Shown here piece after piece: positions 47,821 to 59,906 of a stretch of 64,000 nucleotides of DNA; the stretch's first letter is position 1; each line of letters begins with the position of its first letter. The translations under genes and the position numbers were made by a program. Under the pieces are notes generated by a model that worked only from the letters and a program-made list of their open reading frames with translations, was not told the DNA's origin and did no database searches. The stretch covers positions 48,732,001 to 48,796,000 of the forward strand of contig CM060731.1 in the NCBI GenBank assembly GCA_030704615.1. Reading direction: 5' to 3'. Source of the DNA: Takakia lepidozioides. Lineage: Eukaryota > Streptophyta > Takakiopsida > Takakiales > Takakiaceae.

Positions 47821-48212
47821 CAACGGGGGTTGGAATCATGTGAGTAGAGTCAGCGTGAGCAAGAGCAGGAAAAACAGCCCATGTGAGCACAATCCATGGG
47901 ACATAGAGGGCTTATATGTTTGAAAACAGAAATAGAGTCATGAAAGTGGACATAGGATAACTGCCGCTCCATCAATAGGGTCACTTATTTCATGGTATAC
48001 TATGAATGTGTTTATGTAGAAATAGATAGACACAATTTACTTGAAACTATTGGAAGGCAAAAAGTTAAAATCCTCATCAGTACCATTAAAAAATAAAATC
48101 TAATAGTTAAGTAATAATTTTAATATGATAAACGAGGATATCTCACCAACAAATGATAAAGATGACTAAAATATATCACAACTATTTTGAATTTATACAG
48201 AGTTTCGCAAAC
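47821..48212. repeat. Dispersed direct repeat, copy 2
   Basis: Partner of 46094-46490. The two copies are about 1.73 kb apart start to start. No coding sequence is seen between them, so a small non-autonomous LTR-type element or a segmental duplication are both possible. Confidence 0.75.
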
Positions 48213-48414
48213 AAACAGAATAAGAACTTCAAATCGAAAAACTAATTTTGTTGGGACTGAAAAAGAGAGAAAATTATAATTTTTTTGAAATAACATAAAA
48301 ATACTTTCGCTTGCGATATATTTTTTCAAATTTATATCTCGGATATCTTTTGCAAAAAATAATAAATTGTAAAATTGTGCTTACCTCAATGGGGTACATA
48401 TTCACTCCACACTT

Positions 48415-48630
48415 CCTTTCAGATTTATCCCTTCAGTTCTATCATATTCAATTCCCTTCAGAATTATCCCTTCAGTTCTATCAAATTCAATTCCCTTCAG
48501 ATTTATCCCTTCGGTTCTATTATATTCATTTTTTCTCAGTTTTATCAGAATGACTTCCATTATATGCAGTTCCTTTTTGTTTTATCACATTGAATTCCAT
48601 TGTATTCAGTTCTCTTTAGATTTATCCAAA
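48415..48630. repeat. 39-bp minisatellite
   Basis: Units around TTCAGATTTATCCCTTCAG repeat with starts near 48421, 48460 and 48499 (39-bp period), then decay to about 48630. 39 bp is a multiple of three, which explains the open frames over it (IYPFSSI repeats). It is not thought to be coding. Confidence 0.75.
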
Positions 48631-49541
48631 TTCCACATTCAATTTTTAACTTCGCATTTGTTCCTTGCCTTTAATTTATTATTATTATTTCTATCGAGGT
48701 GAAAACATAGAATATTTTGATTCCAAATTTCACATTTATTTGTTACTTATTATCCTCAGGGATTACTGTCAGTGCTGAAGGTTCCAAATTTATGTTTTAA
48801 GAATTTATTGGTTTCAAGAAAATCAAGCCCGCCACTACTAGCATTTCAGTTTTGTACTGGAGTCAATACACGACCAAAGGGTTGTTTTTTGAACGACGCA
48901 GTGGGGTACATGTTGTGCTCATGTGAGCAAAATTTAAAATAGTTTTGAGATTTGTACATTTCTGGTTCGCCAGAATATTTCCCTTAAATTCCTAAAATAT
49001 CATGTGGGATATCCTATTTTTCTCACACCCAGCTTCCAACCACCGGAAGGAAGGTAATAATAGTCCTTGCGGATGAGGTGACAATATGCCTCCTTACCAA
49101 AGAGAGCAGATGGATGAATATCATGAGATACTACGTAACCATACATCATTCATCCAACCGTGCATCAAGTATGTAGGCATGGACATGATGCAAATGAATG
49201 CTCACGTTGGTGGACCTGCACCCTAGCATTTACTTACTCCTGCGTCAAGCCTCATGCGGATTCGAGCCCCAGACCTGCTGCAAAGCAAGCCAAGACATTC
49301 CTTACACAACATACAGCGCCCTCATGATCAAGGGTCAGATTGAAGAGTAGTCTGGAATCTGACGGTCTTGCTCAATATGGGGTCAGTGAGCTGTCAGCCA
49401 CATCACTCCGCTCGCCGTCGCAAGTGCCGAGAGTCGTTAGTCAGGATGGATGAGGACGTCTGAAACGGATGATTCATCCATCAGAGAAGCTGCGGCGCAG
49501 ATAGTCTGACCACCCTGAGACAGACAGACGAGGGACGTTTG

Positions 49542-49573
<32 letters not shown>

Positions 49574-50041
49574 GCAGGGATGGCGCTGCCACAACTGTAC
49601 GCCATTCAATGCCGAGCGCCATCTTCTCCATCTCTCTCTCCGCTCTCGCGGCTCTAGCGGATCAACCCGTTTGGAGCTAGGTCGAGCAGGTTCGGAGCAG
49701 CTGGGCTCAACTCCTAAATTTGGTGGGCGTGCTCGGCGGTGAGATCTGCACAAGATGCAGTGCTGTGGTTCAATGGTAGCCGTGTACTCTAGACTTGGAT
49801 GCCATGCCCTGTGCTAGCTAGGGGTGGAGACGGAGGGGGGGGGGAGAGGGAGATGGGGCGTGTTGCTTGTGCCTGAGAGGCGGGTGCGTGTTGGAAATGG
49901 CTGTCGACATTCACCTCCACAGCTCGTCTGGAGGATGTATTTGCAATGAGCGATGCCGTGGGTTCCAGCGCGTTCTGCAGCCCCCTCACTTGCAAGCCTA
50001 GCGGGAGCAGGTTCGCTCTTGTGTTGTGCTTGCCTATCACC
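48631..50041. other. Intergenic and RLP4 upstream region
   Basis: A minus-strand B-box-like GGCTCGAATCCGC near 49258-49272 suggests a tRNA-derived repeat. A (GA)n microsatellite lies at about 49542-49570 and a G run near 49837. ATG 49946, in frame with RLP4, would add 32 residues before the chosen start. No other gene seen. Confidence 0.45.
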
Positions 50042-53000
50042 ATGGCATGGTGCATGCTGTGGCTTCTGCTCATTACGCTCTACGCCCTGGTTTCTGGGCA
50101 GAATCTCGCCCCAGGTAGAGCTCTCTGTTCCCGCAATGTGTATTTACAACTGCATTTCTGTATGGGCTTGATAAGGCAATTGTAGGAGGAGTGAGATAGG
50201 GTGTATATTTCAAAAATAAGGCTCTGGACCGTGACAAGGAAGAAGGGCTGAGCTAAGATGGGGACTATAGAGGTGAGAGAGCCTGCCGTCTCTGCAAGTT
50301 GGCGGTGTCGAAGTGGAAGAAATTCGAAGGAAACCAAGAAAGGAGTTATGTAACAGGGACAGGTTGAGACTCTAGGATGGCAAAGTTATAGATATTGTTA
50401 CAGGACTCAGCAACAGCATTTAGACGGGTAAGAGATTAAGAAGTTGCTGAGACAAGAGCATTTACTGGTCACGGGGGAAGACCTAGCTCATGAAGCAACA
50501 CAGTGCATAAGCAAACCCACATCAGACTGAGAACAATGCAGCCCGGCTAGAGAAATGATTGAGAGATTTTGGGATATTTCGTTTTTCCAGTCCTCGTCGT
50601 TTGTTACAGGACTCAGCAACAGCCATTAGACGGGTTGCCGAGACAATCTGAGCATTAGTGGTCACGGGGGAAGACGTAGCTCCTGAAGTAACACAATGCG
50701 GAAGCAAACAAACATCAGACTGAGAATAATGCAGCCCAGCTAGAGAAACGATCGAGAGATTCTGGGATATTTCGTTCCCCAGCCCTTTTCCTCTAGGAAA
50801 TAATAAACAGCTGTATTGGGATTGCTGATGGGATACCGAAGTTGTGTGTGGTGTACAGATGATTATATTCGCATTGATTGTGGAGGATTCAGCGATTTCA
50901 CAGTGATGAACCAGACATGGGTGTCAGATAGATTCTATTCAGGGGGTGCCCCAGCTGCAGTTTTGGATCCTGAACGCTTTTCCCAACCGCAGGAGCGCAC
51001 TCTGCGCTTTTTCCCAGTCACTCTTGGCAAAAAGAACTGCTATGTTGTGAATGTCCCCAATGGCCGTTACTTCATCCGAATGTTTTTTGTGTATGACAAC
51101 TATGACCGCAAGATGCACTCTCCAAGCTTTGATGTATCTGTTGAAGGGACAGTGGTGTTCAGCTGGCGGAACCCTTGGGATAATGTTATAGCTGGGAGTG
51201 GTGCATACTCTGATCTCTATGCCTTCATCCATGATGATGCGGCCACTGTCTGCTTCTACAGCATTGCCACAGATGCACCTGTTATTGGAGCTCTGGAGCT
51301 GCTCCAAGTAGATCCTCTTTCATATAATTCTAGTAGCACAGGTGAGAGTGTCATTCTGATAAACTATGGGCGTGTCACAGGGGGTCCCAATCCATTTGGG
51401 CCGGGTTACAACCAAGATCAAGACTGGGGTGGGCGCTCATGGGAAGTGGATGACAGCTACAGCTCTTCACCCAAATCGTACTTCTCAACACTCCAGCCTA
51501 TTGTCAACTCATCACTTCCCCCTAACTACTTTCCTACACGCCTCTACCAGACATCTCGTTATTTGCCACAGGGTGGCAACATTCAGTACAACTTCCCCTT
51601 AGATGCCAGTTTGGACTACACTATCTGGTTCCATTTTGCGGAAATTGATCCCAAAGTGAATGGAACAGGGCAGCGCATGTTTGACATTTATGTTAATGGC
51701 CAAATGGTGCGCACACAACTGGACATTTTTCAAGAGGCAGGAGGAAGTTTTGCAGCTTATGATTGGCAATATACTTTAAAAAACCTAACAGGGTCTTCCG
51801 TGCAAATCTCCTTTGTGCCACGAACTGGATCTCCCTCAGTGTGCGGTCTGGAAATCTATGCATTATTGCCAATGGACATTTCAACAAATGCAACTGAAGG
51901 TCAGTCTTATTATTCCTTGATCAATGGCATCTTTAGTCTAGACTAGGATGGTGAAAGGAATTGGGGACTTCTATTTGATTTGAGGGTTTCTTATGTGCAC
52001 CTTTGACCATGACACCTGCAATTTCCTTGTCAAATATGGTGTCAATAGGATGTATTAAAACCCGTAACCATTACTTCTAGATGGAATGCCTCATGCTATG
52101 GAGTGGAAAAAGGGAGATAGAAAGTTAAAAAGATAGAAAGGAGGAAAGGGACTGTGACCTCTGGAGGTCCATAGGGAGGATATGGTGCTACCACTGACAT
52201 AAATGTCCTTCATGGGCAAAAATGCATGCAGCCATGGCTATGCAGGCACTGAAGGGGGCACTTCAGATTCCAGAAAGAATGGGGTGGAATGGGGATCCCT
52301 GTGCACCTACCAGTTGGGACGCTTGGGAAGGAGTAACCTGTAACATGGCAGTTGATAATTCTGCTCTTGTCATCACTCATATGTAAGTTCATACCTCTCC
52401 TACTTCTACTTCTCCTGATTCCTTTTTCCTCCTACCATTCTTGAGTTATATCAAAGTTTCGACCAAAAGTTGTTGTCTGGGAATTCAAGTACCTGATAGG
52501 CATTTTCTTACCTGGAACTTTGACAACAGTCATAATTGATCATGGATGCCAGGCTGCTGCTAAACCTCTGCCCTTAAGCTTGGGAAAAGTGCTCTTCATG
52601 GTAGAGAAATTGGTTCCGGAATTCATGCCCAATTTTACTCTGATATTTGTAGATGTCTCCAAAGTTGCCTCATAGTAACTTGGTTGATGAAGTTATGGGA
52701 AGTGCTGCGCAGAAGTATTGCAGGCCAAGGGCTGAAGGGATCCATCAGCGATAAGATCCCACTGCTCTCCCATCTCATCACACTGTAAGCAGCATACATG
52801 TGCTGGGCTCATTTCCATCCCTGAAGTGTACGTGTTTGTCTGATAGTTTCAGGAGGCAGTTCGTTTTCACTTACCCCGGTCTGTTTGGGCAGCATTCATT
52901 TTCTTTGATCATATGATTCTGCTGTTTTATTTTGAATTGTCCCTGTTTTAGCAGCCTGTGTATTTGGCAATTGGGATGCAGGGTTTCACCTTCAGTTGAG

Positions 53001-54865
53001 TGCTGAAATTTACCGATAGTCTACTGGAGCCAGCTTTAGGATGCATTGTAGGAGGTCTGAGCAGCAGCCTGTTATATTCATGTTCTTGTCACAGCCCACA
53101 AAGTGTTGCAAGTTCTTCTGAGAGAGATTGTAACTAGTCAGGTCCATTTGATGAGCTTTTTGCTGGTCACAATTTCAGATGTGCTTGGCAGATGTATCAG
53201 TGGTTGGACATTAATGGATGGGGCTGGTGTTGGCTCGCAGCAATGTGAGCAACAACATGCTGGAAGGGAGTATCCCTGAAGGCTTGGGGCAGAATAGCCT
53301 TGTAAGTGTGTAAGTATTCATACACTCTCCATGCCTTAGTATCACCAATTTCAGATATCACTAATGCCTGTAGATGCCAAATGTGCCTTTTTAATCCCTT
53401 TGTACAAACATTCTAGTAGTTCCTGTTAGCAGCAGAGTTATATCTCAAGGTCCCTTACAATGCTACCCAAAGCTGTCAGCAGATTGATGCCCAATCCAGT
53501 TTTGTGTAAGACCGGTAAATGCATAATTGTTACAATGGTCTATAGAGAGAACCCTACTCTTCATCAATTTATGAGCACCCTAGGAAGCCAAATGCAGGAG
53601 AAATCAACTGGCCTGGTAAGCAAACCTCCAGCAGCCCCTTTCAAAAATTGTAAGTTGGCAATCTGAGATTAGGGGATCAGATTAAATTCCATATGAGAAG
53701 GCTAGGAAGCTGTTAAGAGCGAAGGAAGGCAGACTAAGTGACCTTCAGGATGCTGGCATATGGAGCTGATTGTCCTTTGCAAGCGTCTTCAGTGTGCAGA
53801 CTCACCTTACCCTGACCTGCAGATGAACCGAAGCTGTAAGCTTACTTCTCCTGTTATGTCCAAGTTTGAAGCTGGTTAAAGAGTCTGAAAGTACATGATT
53901 TTGTGGGCTCATGATTGGTTGGGAACAGGGATCTGTCGGCAAACAGTCTGACAGGCGCCATCCCAGCCAGTCTCGGCTCGGGGCAGCTTCAACAAGTGTA
54001 AGTTTGTCTATCATGTTGGATAATAACATTCTCCTGACTTGCCCTGAAGGCAGGAGACCTGTGCTTTTAGCACTCTTGTCTAAAAGTGTCTTCCTTGTTG
54101 GTTCACGATGTTCTTGGGTGGAGGTACTTGCAAGTGAATATCTTTGGGAGGTGGATTGGGAGATGTTGGTTTAGTGCAAATAAGCCTGTTAACAAGGGTT
54201 TTTGGGATGAGCAACAGGCTCTTGGGAAACAACCAACTGACAGGTAAAGTTCCAGAGGCAGTCTACTCGATTGGGGTGCATGGTGGCTTCATCAATTTGT
54301 CATCGAATGTGGGGCTGTGTGGGGTGCCATCATTGCCACCATGCCCATATTTTTGGAAGAGAGGTGGTCTGTCCACTGGCGGTAAAATAGGTGTAGTGGT
54401 TGGGACATTGATTATGGCCATCCTGGTGCTAGGCCTGGTGTATCTCTATATTCAATGTCGTGGACGCCATGAGGACTACAACTTCAACCTACCTCACCAG
54501 CTTGCAAGTAAGTGCCATAATTGGAATCACCTTTTCACATGTGTCGGATCTAGGGAAGCAAGAGTTTGGCACTGTTGCGTCTGTCCAAGCTCCATTGATG
54601 CTGAATTCTGATGGGAGCTGCAAAGGGAGTTTCTGTAGGAGCCCTGCCAGGAATGATAATCGTATCTGGTGACAGAGTGACAAATCCCATGGTAGAAGCA
54701 TTGAAGAAATTGCTGATGAGAAGTCTATGGTTGTTCTGGGTGTGGACAGCAAGAACAAAGTGGTACCAAAATCAGATGAGCGCTCGGGAAGCGGAAGATG
54801 TGTCTATGATGCGCAGTAATTCATCTACAAAGTTTGGTTTTGCAAGTAACATGACTCCTCTATGA
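50042..54865 (+). CDS. RLP4: RLP4-like malectin-domain LRR receptor protein (no kinase)
   Basis: Eight exons join in phase: 50042-50114, 50859-51899, 52232-52382, 52713-52784, 53241-53309, 53929-53997, 54218-54507 and 54750-54865 (626 residues). A signal peptide (MAWCMLWLLLITLYALVSG) is followed by a malectin-like domain, about residues 25-370 (YIRIDCGGFSDF, GRYFIRMFFVYDNYD, PSFDVSVEGTVVFSW, YTIWFHFAEIDP, MFDIYVNGQ). Next come the linker MGWNGDPCAPTSWDAWEGV, LRRs encoded mostly one per 69-72-nt exon (GQGLKGSISDKI, NNMLEGSIPEGL, NSLTGAIPASLGS, NNQLTGKVPEAV), and a Cys pair (GLCGVPSLPPC). A transmembrane helix lies about 555-578 (IGVVVGTLIMAILVLGLVYL), followed by a short cytosolic tail. There is no kinase. 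Known family: plant RLP4 proteins bind cell-wall components at plasma-membrane edges; ligand and role here are inferred. ATG 49946 is an alternative start. Confidence 0.9.
50397..50790. repeat. Tandem duplication in RLP4 intron 1
   Basis: 50397-50602 and 50603 to about 50790 are related direct copies, each starting GTTACAGGACTCAGCAACAG and sharing GGTCACGGGGGAAGAC, CATCAGACTGAGAA and GGGATATTTCGTT. The second copy ends about 70 bp before the malectin exon. Confidence 0.8.
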
Positions 54866-57634
54866 TTTTCCTGCGTTTCTATCCCCTTATGTTACTTGCC
54901 ATCATCAACTTTGTGCTTGTGTGGAAGCCCACATATGGATTCCAGGTGTTCACCTTGTCATCAGAACTAAAATCAATATGGATATATTCGGATTTAGGGT
55001 ACTGAGCTCTAGAGGGTGGCAAAAGGCTTTAAACGGACTGATGGCAAATCCATACAATGTGGATGAAAACCAGTTTGATTGCGGCGAGGATTGGATTTTT
55101 GAGATGAGGCAATCAGCAAGAATCCCACAAAGGAGGGTTGGTTTTGAAAAATGAGACAAGCTTTCAGGATGACTGGAAGGTTGTAAGGTTTTCAACTTCT
55201 GTATGTGTCAAAGAACAACAACACTATGAAATGGAGATGAATCAGAGTGGGATTAATCTAGATAATGTTCAGTAGGAGCTTTTCAAGGATGTCTCCCAAA
55301 CACGTCTGGTAGAATCTCGTCCAAGACATTGACTTGAACTTCATACAGACTTCGTTGTGATGTGGATACTTGGTTGGGCTTCCTTGGCACCTATACTGCA
55401 GTCCATCAAAGGCAACTGCCTGAATGCAAGTTGCCCTGGCAATCTTTGAGCCTGGATTAAAGGATACAGGCTCGAGTGTCTAGCGAGCTGGAATGTCAGT
55501 AGCTAAGCTCATAAATGTTGGGAGTCATGACATCTGGACGCACAACTCTTTTCTTGTGAGTAGACGACCCATTAGTGGTTGTCGGAGGGACGCTTCGGAG
55601 CAGAATATGGTGTGTTATTTCAGAAGCTCAGATTGCAGTCCACAATCTGACTAGCAACACAAATCTATGGGTACCTATACAAACTTTATTAGTTTCTCGT
55701 ATGCTCTAGACATCCTCTTCCACCTGGGAGTAGTTACTGCAGTTGCATGATCTTCCTGAAGACGAAAGACTAAGTGATCTCTTAAAACAATAATCTAGGT
55801 GGATCAGCTCGTATCCATGACAGATTGGTCATTCATATGGTATCCATTCATTCCAAGCCACTATCAGCCAACTGCGCCAAGCCTAGTCAGCCATTTGTGG
55901 TGGATTAGATTCCTTGTCGTCCGATGGCCAATGTGGGGATGTAAGGAGCCCTACACATTTACTGGCAGTGCTGGGCATTCCAAATCGATATGTTCGATCC
56001 AAGTGAATACTGAAATGACACTGATCACTTGAACGTCATTTGAACCCACACAGAAAGCAACCACAAGTTTCTCTCCAAGCATGATTCGAACTCACTCTTC
56101 ACTAGCAAAAGTTCCATGAAGAGGGGCTAAAAGTACATGAGCAGCCGTGAGGACAGCGGCTGCGAATTGGCGCCCTTCGGTCTCGCCACAGTCATCGCCG
56201 CTCGCTGCGCATCTTGAACCTCTCCCTCGTGCGGATGCGGCGCTGCCATTTACAGCCGCCATGGGAGCCATGACCTCTTTCTCATCACAATCTTTCTCCG
56301 GACATCTCACTTTCAATGATAGTACCTAGTTGCGAAGTTCAATCTGGGGGAATAAAATAGAGTTGAACTAATGACTGTCCTTGAAGGCCATTTTTCTTGG
56401 ATGCTAGTTCCTCTCAGTAGGCGGAGTAGGTTAGGAGGAGGTGCAATCTCACCGTAGTTGTTGAACGGTGATCTTTCAATGCTAGAAGGTGCAAGTGGGT
56501 GTCACATGGGGAGTCCCCTACTTCTCCAACTTCACTTGCTCTTTGCAATGTTGCTGCTGAAGCAAGGCCTCTAAGTAGTCTCCACAAACCTGTCTGTCTT
56601 TGAGGTGTGAACTGTGAACTGTGAACCGACGAGGATTTTGTCGCCCAATTCTTTTCTTAGATGGCGCTCCTTATAAGCTAGGAGCTCCTTCTATACTGGA
56701 GAAGTAGGGGGAGGTGCCGCCTTACTATATTCTTCTTCATAAAGCGTTACCGTTATAGTGAGGGAGCTGCCGCCATAAAGAACTCTGACACCAGGCTTTC
56801 TGCGACGTGCCTTTTTCGTGCATAACGGCGCACGTAGAAAATATTGAATCAGAACTGAAGATCCATCCACATTTGAGAGAAAGGGATGGAATTCTCTTTG
56901 GGGAATAGACTCGTGACATAACTACCACCGACTTGGATGTAGTATACTGAAACGATCCGCTGACATCAAGCCCACAATTTTGGTGAGTTACTTAAGACTC
57001 CACCAGATCCGCTAATCAATGTCACAGTTTGGAGTAACCTCCTCCTCCCGCGGTTCACGGACTGTAGTTATAAACAGTCCGATCGTTTCTCTTGATCGTG
57101 TCTTGATCGTGTCTTGACGTGGTTTCCCAACAGTCTGCTATTTGAGATAAGTTAGTCAGTTACCCTCTCTGTTTCTCTCTCTTCCGTCGCAACAAGCCTG
57201 ATCTGTACAGTCGGACGATCTTGTGCACATGTCGATTTCCTGGATTGGTGAAGAATCTCAAGTGATCATTCTCGGTATCATTGTTTGTAGGGGTTGTACA
57301 GACAATACATCCTGCTGCAGGGCAGAATCAGGGGTGACAGGCTTTGTCAATATAGCTGGTGCTGAGATTTCTGTTTCACAATCGGCTCCAGTTAGCTTTG
57401 GTCCCAGCACGAGAATTCTTCCTCTACTGCAGTAATGGGCACTCAGTTCCGTTGTGGAAGAGAACCATAATCTTCGTGGTCGCTAGACTCGTACAAACGT
57501 CATAGATCTTCGCATTTCTAAGTAGCACGTAATGTGAGACAAGTACCCATTGGAAGCTGGAGCAACAGATCATAGGGGCGAAGATCTATCTAAAGATATA
57601 TCCCCGATAAGTTCAGAGTTTCTGCAACATCACT
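54866..57634. other. Intergenic and mannanase promoter
   Basis: A GC-rich minus-strand frame at 56092-56271 (ATG 56271, 59 residues, GRQFAAAVLTAAHVLLAPL) might be an exon, but no continuation was found. A TATAAA at 57069-57074 lies in the loop of a 6-bp inverted repeat (GGACTG/CAGTCC, 57059-57080), about 560 bp before the mannanase ATG. Confidence 0.4.
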
Positions 57635-59906
57635 ATGTCAATGCATTTTTCAAACTGCAGATTACAAATTTTCTATTCATCGCAAGACGTGACATTATGG
57701 AGTCTGGTGGTCCTGCTGATCGTTGGTACACAATGGAGCACTGCCGCAGCTCAGAGAGAATCAAGCTACGGCTACTTGGGAACAGAATGGAGTTTTGAAG
57801 AGGTGCAACAAGAAGGAAGCTACGGCTATTTGGGGACAGCGGTGCAAAAAGGAGCAATCTCCAGCTTTGTGCAGACGCGCGGACGCCAGTTTTTCTTGGA
57901 TGGGAAGCCTTTGTACGTGAATGGTGCCAATTTTTACTGGTTGATGTACTTTGCAGCAGACCCTGCGTCACGGCATGCGGTGACAGAGGTGCTGCAACAA
58001 TCAGCCAATCTAGGACTCACAGTGGGGCGAACCTGGGCTTTCAATGATGGCTCCTACCGCGCCCTCCAGAAATCACCTGGTGTTTACGACGAAAATGTGT
58101 TTCAGGTGGGTTCTTGGCCACAGCTAGCTGGGGATGCATCCAGCTTGTGACTATCTAAATTGATGGAGTACTGTGACATCCAGCAATTAGCAGTTCAAGT
58201 ACGTAGGGTCCTCACCATTTGCTGTATGTTAGGCCCACTGTACTCCGCGATCTAAGACAGGATAGCCTAGAACACCCAGGCTGCACATTGCTTTCTGGCG
58301 ACACACATGGTGAAATGGAAGGGATGGGTGCAGGCACTCGACTTTGTGGTAGCTGAAGCCAAGAGACAGGGAATACGATTGATTCTCACCTTCACCAATA
58401 ATTATTCTAACTTCGGTGGAAAGGCACAGTATGTGCAATGGGCGAGTCAGTATGCTGGTATCCATCTGAATTCTGAGGATGCCTTCTACACCGACCCTAC
58501 CATTCGTGGGTGGTACAAAAATTATATTAAGGTATTCTCATCTCACAAATCTGCCTGACATTTCGCTAGTATCAGTTTCCTCGAGCAGTGATGGGAAAAA
58601 TGTTGTGCTTGAACTGACTGCTAGTGGGACGTTTTGGTATCGGTGTTTTGGGATGTTGCAGACAGTGCTGACGAGGGTAAATACAGTGACTGGGGTGGCA
58701 TATCGGGATGAGCCTGCCATATTCGCGTGGGAGTTGATGAATGAGGCACGCTGCATTTCAGATCCCTCAGGAAACACCCTCCAGGTATTTCTTGAGCGCC
58801 TGTTGTACCGGACATGGGCAAAAGTTTTAAACTGCTGGGCCTCCTACATTTGAGAGTGCCCACTGGACATGGTGGAAGGTAGAGTGAGTTCCATGACTGA
58901 CGAAGCGAGAGAGAGAAGCTAGCTAAGAGGTCAATTTTTCGCAGGTATGGATAGAGGAGATGGCGGCGTATGTGAAGAGCTGGGACTCCAATCATTTGTT
59001 GGAGGTGGGACTCGAGGGCTTCTATGGTTCCGGAAGCCAGCAATCGTCATACAGGGAAAATATGAATCCGCAGAGCTCTGCATCACAATTAGGCACTGAC
59101 TTCATTCACAACAATCAAGTGGCCGGCATTGATTTTGTAACTGTCCACTCTTATGCTGACATCTGGTATGTACAGGCTCCCTGCCTTGATCTGCTGTAGC
59201 TGAAATCTCATTGTTTGACATGCCATTCGTACCACGAAATTTTATGAACGGTTACCTGGTCTTGTTAAGCACTTACTGGGGACTCGTGAATAGTGAGGAA
59301 CTGTGACATGCATCCCGCACACCATGTGATATCGATTAATATTCTGAACTCGAGAAAGAATTCAATCTCCACAGGCTAGATTGCAGTTCATCTTACTCCT
59401 CAGCACCAAATGCTCTTCAAGCTATCAGGAAGAGACAGTGAACTGGCATGTATAATATATATGTATGCATGATTCTCAACAACACAGTATCAATTGGTTT
59501 ACATCTCGAATGATACCAATCTCTAATACATGTATAAGCTGGTGTGTGTTTGCTGGGGTGCAGGGTCTCTCAGTTGACTTCTGATGGACAGGTATCTTTC
59601 CTGCAGAATTGGGTGGATTGCCACATTCAAGATGCTGAATTCATGAACAAGCCAGTTCTCTTTGCTGAGTTCGGAAAATCCAGTCGCACCCCTGGTTTCT
59701 GGGAGGGTGAGAGAGACCAGGTGATGGGAGTCATGTATGACAAGGTCTTTGCCTCGGCCAGAACCGGCGGTGCTGGTGCCGGTGCGCTAGTGTGGCAGGT
59801 GCTAACTGATCCCAGCCTTGGGGATGGTTACGAAATCATTCTATCCCAAGATTCCTCAACTTCCTCCCTCATGCAGTCACAGTCAAATCGCCTGTCTCAG
59901 CTTTAG
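57635..59906 (+). CDS. Mannan endo-1,4-beta-mannosidase (GH5_7)
   Basis: Five exons join in phase: 57635-58105, 58334-58531, 58662-58784, 58945-59165 and 59564-59906 (451 residues). A hydrophobic signal ([19 protein letters not shown]) directs secretion. Core motifs are [69 protein letters not shown] with the acid/base Glu at about residue 251, [14 protein letters not shown], and [11 protein letters not shown] with the nucleophile Glu at about 373. All expected GH5 catalytic features are present. Known reaction: random hydrolysis of beta-1,4-mannosyl links in (gluco/galacto)mannans of the cell wall, used in growth, spore or seed germination and softening. Between signal and catalytic domain, SYGYLGT occurs twice (about 18 residues apart), a small tandem duplication not typical of the family. 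ATG 57641 is an alternative start. Confidence 0.94.

Noticed and set aside
48311-48593. Frames reading IYPFSSI repeats
   Set aside because: Result of a 39-bp minisatellite.
56092-56271. Minus-strand GC-rich frame with GRQFAAAVLTAAHVLL
   Set aside because: Looks protein-like but too short, and no adjoining exon could be found; left as a note only.
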